This document shows positions 5,995-12,235 of a DNA stretch of 13,862 bases, one piece after another. The stretch lies in the NCBI GenBank assembly GCA_020851395.1, contig JADZCW010000281.1, forward strand, positions 1 through 13,862, given 5' to 3'. The stretch comes from Phycisphaeraceae bacterium. GTDB lineage: Bacteria > Planctomycetota > Phycisphaerae > Phycisphaerales > Phycisphaeraceae. How positions within the stretch are numbered: position 1 is the first letter of the stretch; the number at the start of each line of letters is the position of its first letter. The notes under the pieces were generated by a model that worked only from the letters and a program-made list of their open reading frames with translations, ran no database searches and was not told where the DNA came from. The translations under genes and the position numbers were made by a program.

Positions 5995-7404
5995 TTACGA
6001 CGTGCCGCCGATCATCTGCGAGGTCAGCTGCATCAGTTCCTCGCAGGCCTGCGGCGATTGACGATGGCGGAAGGCCTCCAGGGCCGGGTCCTGCGTCTGG
6101 ACCATCCACTGCTCGAGCGTCGCCCGCATCTTCCGGATCTCCCCGGCATACGCGGGATCGTCGATGAGGTTGTTCAGGGCGTTGGGGTCGTTGCCGAAGT
6201 CGTAGAACTCCTCGGGCACGCGGTAGAGGAACAGCTGCACGCGCTGGGCGACCTGCGGGTCGGTCTCCGCCGCCTGATACATGGCGTTCATGGTCCGGCC
6301 GTCCTGCGACTCGTTCTTGAAGACGCGTATGCCGTTGGACCAGGGGTTGAAGAGGTAGCCGAACTGCCTGCTCTGCACGCAGCGGATGGGATAGTTGCGC
6401 TTGGCGGAGGTCTGATAGAACTGGGTGAAGACCAGATCGCGCCCCTCCTGCTTCTGCCCACGCAGCACGGGCAGGAACGATCGCCCGTCCATCGCCGGCC
6501 CCTGGATCCCCAGCGCATCGAGCACGGTGGGCATCAGGTCGATCCCCGAGACCATGTGCTCGCTCTCGACCGAGCCGGGCCTGATCTGCCCGGGCCAGCG
6601 CATGACCCAGGGCGTGCGGGTGCTGTTGAGGTAGCAGTTGGTCTTGGCGAAGGGGAAGGCCATGCCGTTGTCGGAGAGGAAGATCACCAGCGTGTTCTGG
6701 GCCTGGCCGGTCTCCTCGAGCACATCCAGCAAGCCTCCGACGGTGTCGTCGCAGCGGCGGACGGAGCTGTAGTACTCAGCGATCTCGCGCCGGACCTCGG
6801 GCAGATCCGCCAGGAAGCCTGGGGTGGTGACCTCTCCGGGCCAGAAGACGCGCGAGGGGTGCACGGCCACGGGCGTGTTGTGCGGTTGATACCAGTAGGG
6901 GATGTCGTTGCCGAAGAACGGCCGATGCGGGTCGTGCGAGTTGGCCATCAGGAAGAACGGCTTGTTAGCGTGCATGGCCCGGCGGACGAAGGTCATCGCG
7001 TGCTGTCGGTAGATGGCCGGGTTGCGCCCGTGGCCCATGTCCAGCTCGCCGTAGGTCGTGTCCCACTTGAAGTCTGCGTAGGGCGTCGAGTGCGCCACCT
7101 TGCCCAGGACGCCGATGCTGTACCCCGCCCCGCGCAGCAGGGCCGGAAGTGTGACGATGCCCGGGTTACGGAGGTTGTAGAACCCCTCCCCACCGTGGTG
7201 GTGCGGGTAGAGCCCGGTGTGCATCGTGTTGCGGCTGGGCTGGCAGACGGAGATGGTGACGTGGGCGTGGTTGAACCGCATGCCCTCGGCCGCGAGGCGG
7301 TCGATGTTGGGCGTGGTCCCGGGCACGGGACAGCCGAAAGCTCCCACGGCGTCCCAGTTCATGTCGTCAGCGGTGATCAAAAGAACGTTGGTTCGCTGCG
7401 GCAC
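5995..7404 (-). CDS. Type I sulfatase, N-sulfoglucosamine sulfohydrolase-like (CQPSR)
   Basis: A 469-residue sulfatase. NVLLITADDMNWD (6-18) holds the first metal-binding Asp pair, C54 in SVCQPSRNTMHTG is the formylglycine cysteine, and GVLGKVAHS, NSHDPHRPF and FLSDNGMAFPFAKTNCY complete the active site. The DNG-x-PF-x-K-TN-Y stretch and the short length resemble heparan N-sulfatase (SGSH), so an N- or O-sulfated amino sugar is a plausible substrate; that assignment is inference. The start is GTG (7404-7402), supported by AAAGGAG (7411-7417 on the plus-strand scale) 6 bases upstream. No signal peptide is present. It is the first gene of the putative sulfatase operon and lies directly after the regulator gene, with a promoter-like sequence at 7426-7453. 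Confidence 0.92.
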   Translation of the reverse strand: MPQRTNVLLITADDMNWDAVGAFGCPVPGTTPNIDRLAAEGMRFNHAHVTISVCQPSRNTMHTGLYPHHHGGEGFYNLRNPGIVTLPALLRGAGYSIGVLGKVAHSTPYADFKWDTTYGELDMGHGRNPAIYRQHAMTFVRRAMHANKPFFLMANSHDPHRPFFGNDIPYWYQPHNTPVAVHPSRVFWPGEVTTPGFLADLPEVRREIAEYYSSVRRCDDTVGGLLDVLEETGQAQNTLVIFLSDNGMAFPFAKTNCYLNSTRTPWVMRWPGQIRPGSVESEHMVSGIDLMPTVLDALGIQGPAMDGRSFLPVLRGQKQEGRDLVFTQFYQTSAKRNYPIRCVQSRQFGYLFNPWSNGIRVFKNESQDGRTMNAMYQAAETDPQVAQRVQLFLYRVPEEFYDFGNDPNALNNLIDDPAYAGEIRKMRATLEQWMVQTQDPALEAFRHRQSPQACEELMQLTSQMIGGTS

Positions 7405-7425
7405 AATTGGCTCCTTTGCGAGAAC

Positions 7426-7453
7426 AACTAACGGACGTGAGGGGCGGCGTCAA
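7426..7453 (-). promoter_or_regulatory. Putative sigma-70-type promoter of the sulfatase operon
   Basis: On the minus strand TTGACG (7453-7448) and TTAGTT (7431-7426) are 16 bases apart. Transcription would begin around 7418-7421, just before the Shine-Dalgarno AAAGGAG at 7417-7411, giving a very short leader. This is a pattern match only. Confidence 0.4.
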
Positions 7454-7670
7454 ATGACTGAAACGAAAGGATTAAGGCGCGGTCTTCCCGACACGATCGT
7501 CCGGCGGTGTTCTTCCTGCCGCCGCGATCGATCCATCATGGTCGATACGCCGCCATGACCCGCGCGTAGGATATCTCGGCCGCCTCCCGGGGCGGGATGC
7601 CGGAACCGTCCAGACACGGACAGGTGGACCTGGGCGCCCAAGTCAGAAATGCGATCCTGATGGCGGGTGT
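7454..7670. other. Intergenic stretch between regulator and sulfatase operon
   Basis: No gene is supported. On the minus strand it is the 3' flank of the regulator and the upstream region of the sulfatases. Small dyads are visible: TGGGCGCCCA at 7630-7639, CAGGT-GG-ACCTG just beside it, and CGGCGG (7502-7507) with CCGCCG (7519-7524). None has a T-run, so none is a convincing terminator. XylR-type regulators usually bind direct repeats near the target promoter; I see no clear pair here. Confidence 0.3.
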
Positions 7671-8891
7671 TCACGCCACGGATTGATCCTGCCGACGACG
7701 ATACTCGCTGGGCGTCATGCCCATGGCGGAGCGGAAGGCGGTGCTGAAGCTGGTGTCCGAGGAAAAACCGCAAGCCAGAGCCACGTCCAGGATGCGTTTG
7801 CGAGTGGTCTCGAGCAGGAGCTTGGCGCGTTCGAGCCGATGTCGCTGGATCTCCTGGACGGGTGTCCGACCAAGAGTCGCTAAGAAACGGCGGGTCAGCT
7901 GACGGCGTGATTTTCCGAGTCGTGCCGCCAGCGCGTCAACCGTCAGCGCCGGCTCCTGGTCCTCACACAGGATACCCAAGGCCTTGGCGACCAGGGCGTC
8001 GGCGACGACACGCCGATCGGTCGATTCGCGATACACGACGGCCATCGGGGGCACCAACAACGGCTTGGTTGGAGCGGGCAGCCCCTGGAGCATCAGGTCG
8101 AGCATCTCCGCGGCCTGATAGCCGACCCGGTGCGCGTTGATGGCGACACTCGAGATCGGGACACGCCAGTTCTCACAGATGGCCAGGTCGTTGTCGACGC
8201 CGAGCACGGCCAGGTCGTCGGGCACGACCAGGCCGACGTGCTCGCACAATCGCATGACCTCCAGGGCGCAGACGTCGTTCTCGGCCAGCAGGGCGGTCGG
8301 ACGCTTCAGCGCCGTCAGCCAGGCGATCGTGTCCGCACGTGGGATGTCCGTGACGCCGGACAACCAGAGCATCGAAGACTCGAACCCGGCCGCCCTGAGT
8401 CGGCTCGTGAAGCCCTCGGCTCGCAGGCGGGCGAAGTGATGGTCGGTGAACCCGACGTAGGCGAAACGACGGAATCCCCTGGACAGGAGCTGATCTGCGG
8501 CCAAGGATCCGATCGTGAGATTGTCGGAACCTACCCTCGGCACGGCACGGCTGTCGTGGCTGTCGGCGACGTTGACGACCGGCGCCCCCAGCCCGGCGTA
8601 GCGGGGCACGTCGGCTTGTTCGATGATCTGCGCGATCATGCCGTCGCAGCCCACGTTACCCGGCGGCGAGCCGGCATGGTAGGGCTGGATCGCGACCCGC
8701 CACGATCGTTGCCCGTAGGCATACCTCATTACCCCCTGGAGAAGTTCCTGCGCGTAGCTGCCGAAGCCCAGCACCAGCAGGATCTGGCGCCATCCGTGCT
8801 TGCCGATGTAAGGTGGGATGCCGCGGGGGCTGGGCGTCACGTTCGATTGGACACGGTGGAGCGTCAGACGGGGGTCATCAAGTCGCCTCAT
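7671..8891 (-). CDS. XylR-like transcriptional regulator (LacI-type sensor plus AraC HTH)
   Basis: A 406-residue DNA-binding regulator. Residues about 35-290 form a periplasmic-binding-protein-like sensor as in LacI/XylR: ILLVLGFGSYAQELLQGV, then VPRVGSDNLTIGSLAADQLLSRGFRRFAYVG, and DDLAVLGVDNDLAICE. There is no N-terminal HTH. Residues about 305-400 are the AraC-type double HTH: TVDALAARLGKSRRQLTRRF and ILDVALACGFSSDTSFSTAFRSAMGMTPSEYRR. E. coli XylR has the same order and about 392 residues. ATG 8891-8889 is preferred over a GTG 66 bases upstream because GGAGAGAG precedes it at normal spacing and the sensor begins soon after. It is expected to sense a sugar and activate the downstream sulfatase operon; the ligand is unknown. 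An upstream promoter overlaps a dyad, which hints at autoregulation. Confidence 0.9.
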   Translation of the reverse strand: MRRLDDPRLTLHRVQSNVTPSPRGIPPYIGKHGWRQILLVLGFGSYAQELLQGVMRYAYGQRSWRVAIQPYHAGSPPGNVGCDGMIAQIIEQADVPRYAGLGAPVVNVADSHDSRAVPRVGSDNLTIGSLAADQLLSRGFRRFAYVGFTDHHFARLRAEGFTSRLRAAGFESSMLWLSGVTDIPRADTIAWLTALKRPTALLAENDVCALEVMRLCEHVGLVVPDDLAVLGVDNDLAICENWRVPISSVAINAHRVGYQAAEMLDLMLQGLPAPTKPLLVPPMAVVYRESTDRRVVADALVAKALGILCEDQEPALTVDALAARLGKSRRQLTRRFLATLGRTPVQEIQRHRLERAKLLLETTRKRILDVALACGFSSDTSFSTAFRSAMGMTPSEYRRRQDQSVA

Positions 8892-8963
8892 CCGACTCTC
8901 TCCGGGGCGTCTCGAGCGCGGTCGATATGGTCCGAGCGTGGTCCGATCGGGAGACACCTTTTC

Positions 8964-9000
8964 ACGTACGACTGTAGTCGAACGTGTGCACTAAAGGCAA
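8964..9000 (-). promoter_or_regulatory. Putative regulator promoter with overlapping dyad operator
   Basis: On the minus strand TTGCCT (9000-8995) and TACAGT (8976-8971) are 18 bases apart and face the regulator gene. The -10 lies in the centre of a 22-bp inverted repeat at 8964-8985 (ACGT-x-CGACT-AC-AGTCG-x-ACGT, one mismatched pair). A protein bound there would block this promoter. I see no second copy near the sulfatase promoter. Confidence 0.45.
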
Positions 9001-9290
9001 TTCCGGAATGCTGTGATTCGACGACGGATGGCTCGGCCAGGCCCTCCCACGGCGAGATTCACCATCGATGTCGCATCCGAGAAGCCGGATGTCTCGTCCG
9101 CGAAGGTCGCGAGCCCCGACGCCGGGTAGTCTGCATTTCCACTTCCGGTTGCATGGATCCTCCGGCATGACTCGTTCGATTTGTCGACGGACCGAGAAGG
9201 AGTGAGTCGGTTGAGTGTGGGGAGGTCCCGCGTCGCCGGTCCTCTTCGGATTTCGTGATCTGGTTCCGAATGCATCACGGAGAATTTACC
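9001..9290. other. Non-coding stretch between divergent units
   Basis: About 290 bases with no supported gene on either strand. GAAGGAG at 9196-9202 is followed only by short frames that stop within about 20 codons. It separates the minus-strand regulator unit from the plus-strand cassette, so part of it may carry regulatory sites, but I recognise none. Confidence 0.3.
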
Positions 9291-9320
9291 TCATCCGATT
9301 TCATGAACCGGCTGCACGGT
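9291..9320 (+). repeat. Left inverted repeat of the small-protein cassette
   Basis: These 30 bases are the reverse complement of 9884-9913 with two mismatches; the inner 22 bases (9299-9320), with core CATGAACCGGCTGCACGG, match perfectly. The pair encloses the small cysteine-rich protein gene and its leader. Confidence 0.85.
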
Positions 9321-9355
9321 CAGTCAGATGAGGTTGTGAGCCGCGTGTTATCACC

Positions 9356-9425
9356 CCGTCGCTGACGGTGGGCGCGGATGTTCCGTGCCGGCACGGGCTC
9401 TCATTTTCAATCGCCCTGTCAGGGC
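9356..9425 (+). promoter_or_regulatory. Structured leader of the cysteine-rich protein gene
   Basis: Three perfect dyads lie in 70 bases: CCGTC-GCT-GACGG (9356-9368), the palindrome CCGTGCCGGCACGG (9383-9396) and GCCCT-GTC-AGGGC (9413-9425). The last ends one base before the AGGAAAGG ribosome site. No open frame crosses them convincingly. They may stabilise the message, attenuate it or bind a regulator; I cannot tell which. Confidence 0.45.
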
Positions 9426-9439
9426 AGGAAAGGATGAAC

Positions 9440-9826
9440 ATGAAGCGTTCTCTCGTACTCAGCATCACGGCGATGCTCTTCGCGATGGTGGCCTTCAACG
9501 CGATGGCTGACATCTGCAGCTGGAAGTCGGGTTCCTGGCTGAATCGGATCTGGGGCCCGCAGGACGGCGGGCCAGTCTTCTGCTGGCACTGGGACATCGA
9601 GTGGTCCTCGAGCAAGGGCGACTATTGCGACGACTACACTCCCAAGCTCAACGGCTCGACGATCACGCAGGGGCACTGGATGAACAGCCGCCGCTGGCAG
9701 CTGACCAAGAGCTACCTGCAGTCCAAGGGCTGCCTGAGCTCCAACAATGCCACGGCCTGCGTGCAGCTCAACGTTGCATCTCACTGCTACCAGCAGTACT
9801 TCACCGCCTATTGCTGTTTCGAATAA
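9440..9826 (+). CDS. Small secreted cysteine- and tryptophan-rich protein, unknown function
   Basis: A 128-residue precursor I do not recognise. Residues 1-23 are a classical signal peptide (MKR, hydrophobic core, cleavage after AMA). The mature part of about 105 residues has eight cysteines (C26, C48, C63, C98, C107, C116, C125, C126) and eight tryptophans, and no cysteine lies in the signal. An even number of cysteines in a secreted protein points to up to four disulfide bonds. ATG 9440 is preferred to ATG 9434 because AAGG (9430-9433) is then 6 bases away. The gene lies inside a cassette bounded by 30-bp inverted repeats and directly before three VKOR-family genes, so it is a natural candidate client of that disulfide system; this is inference from context. 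An effector, adhesin, enzyme inhibitor or structural role cannot be told apart. Confidence 0.72.
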   Translation: MKRSLVLSITAMLFAMVAFNAMADICSWKSGSWLNRIWGPQDGGPVFCWHWDIEWSSSKGDYCDDYTPKLNGSTITQGHWMNSRRWQLTKSYLQSKGCLSSNNATACVQLNVASHCYQQYFTAYCCFE

Positions 9827-9839
9827 GTCCGTTTGATGC

Positions 9840-9859
9840 CAGCCGCCCCGGAGCGGCTG
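9840..9859 (+). terminator. Hairpin after the cysteine-rich protein gene
   Basis: AGCCGC (9841-9846) pairs with GCGGCT (9853-9858) around a 6-base loop, with C9840-G9859 adding a seventh pair. It begins 14 bases after the stop codon. There is no T-run, so it may be a weak terminator or an mRNA 3'-end stabiliser. Confidence 0.4.
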
Positions 9860-9883
9860 TGTCACGCGCATCAAAGATTTAAA

Positions 9884-9913
9884 ACCGTGCAGCCGGTTCA
9901 TGAAACCGAATGA
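9884..9913 (-). repeat. Right inverted repeat of the small-protein cassette
   Basis: The inverted partner of 9291-9320, with 28 of 30 bases matching. No target-site duplication is visible in the bases just outside the two copies. Confidence 0.85.
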
Positions 9914-10025
9914 CTTCGATCCTTGATCAATGCGTCACCGCCGTCATCCGCACACCGGCCGTCAATCAGGCATTCTCGGCCGACTCTCGCGCTCATGACG
10001 CCACACGATCGCAAGGGAGCCTCGC

Positions 10026-11369
10026 ATGACTACGCAGACGCTGACCCCGGCCGGATCCCCCACGGATGCGAAGGCCCCGAGCCTCAGCGACCGTCTGCTG
10101 GCCACGGCGCTCGTGCTGGGCACGTCTCTCGTCGGAATGGTCGTCAGCCTGCGGCTGGGCGTGATGTCGCAGGAGCAGGCCCTGCAGAGCCACGGCTACG
10201 CCGCGCTCCTGGCTGGCCGGGCCGGGTGGCTGTTCGGCGGACGGCTGATGTTCTGGATCGCCGGGGCATTCGCCGTCGGCGCGATCTGTGCGGTGGCAAG
10301 CGTCATGAGAACATCCGGCCGATCGGGGGCGGCCCGGCTAGGCCTGGCGGCCGCGAGTTTCGTGGCGTTCCTTTGCGTCTGGTGGCTCGTGCTCGCGGCC
10401 ATCGGCGTGCTCCGACCCGACCGCTGGTTGCTGGCCGTGGCGGGCAGCTCCTGGATCGGCGTTCAGGGATGGGTCTTCGCCCTCCGCCTGGCCAGGGCGT
10501 CCGCACCGGACCGTGGACCTCGCGGCGCCCCGGGCGCGATCGGCGTGCCGCTGCTGGCGGGCCTGATGCTGGCCATGGGCGTGGTGGCCGTTCAGTCCGG
10601 CGCCGCGCCGACGCCCGTGGCGCGATCCCTGGCGACGAAGCTGCTGTCCTTGTCGGAATTTGACACGGGCGTGGGGCCTGAGCGATGGATCCGCCCGCAC
10701 GGCGGGGAGGTGCCCCTGGCCGTCGAGCGGATGCCCCTGATCGGCCGGCCCGATGCCGCCCGGATCGTCGTGCAGTTCATCGACTACACCGACCTCGAGA
10801 GCCGGCAGGTGTATGAACTTCTGACCAAGATGCGCCGCCGGTACGGGGATCAGTTGGCCATCCTGCCCGTGCTCTTCCCGATCGACCCCGCCGTCAACCC
10901 GCGCATCTCTCTCGCCGCCGCGCCGGACGGACGGTCGGGTGAGTTGGCCCGGCTCGCGCTGGCGGTCTGGCTGGCGGACCCGTCGCAGTTCGCAGGCTTC
11001 CACGAATGGCTGATGAGCCCCGACGACCCTCATCGCTCGCCCAGCCTGGACGAGGCGCGCGCTCGGGCACGCCAGCTCGTCGGCAACGAACGCCTCGACG
11101 CGGCGATGGCGGACCCGCGTCTGGACCAGACGCTCGATGTTCACGTCCGTGCCAAGCCTTCGAACCGGGAGAAGACCGCGCCGGACGGCCGACAGGTCGA
11201 CCTGCTGACCACCCTGATGTGGGGCGGCGTCAACGGCAAGCCCGGGCACGTGATCCCCGGCGTGTTCCCCAGCAACGATGACTTCCTGTCGATCTTCGAG
11301 GAATCCACCGGCCTCAAGCCCCTGCCGCAGGCGACGGATTCCTCGCTCTTCGACGCACTGACGCGATGA
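10026..11369 (+). CDS. VKOR-DsbA-like membrane protein lacking all redox cysteines
   Basis: A 447-residue protein with the layout of the VKOR-DsbA fusion encoded at 12236: a four-to-five-helix membrane domain (about 22-155), a linker helix (about 171-190) and an extracytoplasmic thioredoxin/DsbA-like domain (about 225-430). The domain match is clear: IVVQFIDYTDLESRQVYELL aligns with the paralogue's VLVFFSDYTCPHCRRLHKML, so CPHC has become DLES (256-259). The VKOR CPWC position reads RPDR (130-133), the paired loop cysteines are absent, and the two accessory DsbA cysteines are gone. Only C88 and C117 remain, both in membrane helices. It therefore cannot work as a thiol oxidase. A scaffold, substrate-binding or regulatory partner of the active paralogues is possible. 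AAGGGAG (10013-10019) supports the ATG at 6 bases. It is the first of three plus-strand genes with short gaps (46 and 31 bases), probably one operon. Confidence 0.82.
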   Translation: MTTQTLTPAGSPTDAKAPSLSDRLLATALVLGTSLVGMVVSLRLGVMSQEQALQSHGYAALLAGRAGWLFGGRLMFWIAGAFAVGAICAVASVMRTSGRSGAARLGLAAASFVAFLCVWWLVLAAIGVLRPDRWLLAVAGSSWIGVQGWVFALRLARASAPDRGPRGAPGAIGVPLLAGLMLAMGVVAVQSGAAPTPVARSLATKLLSLSEFDTGVGPERWIRPHGGEVPLAVERMPLIGRPDAARIVVQFIDYTDLESRQVYELLTKMRRRYGDQLAILPVLFPIDPAVNPRISLAAAPDGRSGELARLALAVWLADPSQFAGFHEWLMSPDDPHRSPSLDEARARARQLVGNERLDAAMADPRLDQTLDVHVRAKPSNREKTAPDGRQVDLLTTLMWGGVNGKPGHVIPGVFPSNDDFLSIFEESTGLKPLPQATDSSLFDALTR

Positions 11370-11415
11370 GACGGTCGCCGATGCCCCACGGGGCGCGGTG
11401 ACCAGGGAGGTAATG

Positions 11416-12204
11416 ATGGGCCTGCATGCGATGTCGGCTGACAACCTTGACCGCGGAGAGAATCACCCGACGACGGTGCCGACGGATCAGCCCCGGTGGT
11501 GGATGCCGGTGGTGGCCCTGGCGGCGGTCGCCGCGGTGCTGGTCAGCGGCTACCTGGCGGCGGTGACGCTCGGGTGGGTGCAGGTGGTGGCGTGCGCCAC
11601 CGGCTCATGCACCGAGTGGGTCCTCAAATCGCACTGGTCGCGGTGGTTCGGCGTGCCGGTCGGCGCGCTGAGCGTCCCCCTCTATGCGACCATGACGGCG
11701 GGTCTGATCCTGGCACGCGGCGTCGTCGTCGGCCCCGCACGCCGTCTCGGATGGATGCTGCTGATCGTTACCGCCACCGCGGCGGCGGGCGCCGCGGCCT
11801 GGTTCATGTGGCTGATGGTGTTTCATCTGAGCAAGAGCTGCGGGCTGTGCATCACGGTTCACGCCTTGGGGATGGCGGCCGCCTACTTCATCGCCCTCTA
11901 CGCACCGGTGGGCGGGGATCGACGCAGGCACCTGCTCTCCCCCGCGGACGCGTTGCGCGCGGCGTCGGTGGGCGTGCTGCTGCTGGCCGTGCTGATCGGG
12001 CCGCAGATCTGGAAGGCCTCGACCTCGCCGCCCGATCCCGTGCTGGTCCGGCCCGCCGCGGCCGCTCCCGAGCGGTCCCCTGCCTCGCCGCCGGTCGCCG
12101 TCGCCGCCAAGCCGATCATGGCCTGCGGCGCCGAGGACGCGGCGACTCAGCCCGCCGGCACGGCCGCGCTGATGCCACGCTCGGGCGACCGTTCCTCTCC
12201 CTGA
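11416..12204 (+). CDS. Stand-alone vitamin K epoxide reductase (VKOR) family protein
   Basis: A 262-residue integral membrane thiol oxidoreductase of the bacterial VKOR family, which re-oxidises DsbA-type proteins using quinone. It has the loop cysteine pair C60/C65 (ACATGSC), the conserved HWSRWFGVPVGALSVPLY stretch, and the CxxC active site C142-GL-C145 in SKSCGLCITVHALG near a membrane helix. There are about five membrane segments (30-55, 82-100, 112-135, 146-163, 181-199). After the last one comes an Ala/Pro-rich tail of about 60 residues with one more cysteine (C237) in place of the thioredoxin domain of its neighbours. ATG 11416 is chosen because GGGAGG (11405-11410) lies 5 bases upstream; ATG 11413 and a GTG at 11398 are also in frame. 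Middle gene of the three-gene VKOR set. Confidence 0.87.
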   Translation: MGLHAMSADNLDRGENHPTTVPTDQPRWWMPVVALAAVAAVLVSGYLAAVTLGWVQVVACATGSCTEWVLKSHWSRWFGVPVGALSVPLYATMTAGLILARGVVVGPARRLGWMLLIVTATAAAGAAAWFMWLMVFHLSKSCGLCITVHALGMAAAYFIALYAPVGGDRRRHLLSPADALRAASVGVLLLAVLIGPQIWKASTSPPDPVLVRPAAAAPERSPASPPVAVAAKPIMACGAEDAATQPAGTAALMPRSGDRSSP

Positions 12205-12235
12205 TCACCCTCCAGCACCCCGCAATGGATATGAC

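Noticed and set aside
5909..6109. A 67-codon extension of the CTPAR sulfatase that overlaps the end of the other sulfatase
   Set aside because: It is low-complexity with no signal peptide, and the family normally begins a few residues before the NILF motif.
5941..7431. A 496-codon open frame on the plus strand opposite the sulfatases, with similar long antisense frames at 4904-6061 and 8130-9170
   Set aside because: They lie opposite genes with clear catalytic motifs, have low-complexity Val/Ala/Arg/His-rich translations typical of GC-rich shadow frames, and lack recognisable domains.
7502..7524. CGGCGG/CCGCCG hairpin as terminator of the regulator gene
   Set aside because: It is about 150 bases beyond the stop and has no T-run.
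10338..11444. A 368-codon minus-strand frame over the first VKOR-DsbA gene
   Set aside because: Composition and lack of motifs mark it as a shadow of the plus-strand gene, whose homology to its paralogue is plain.
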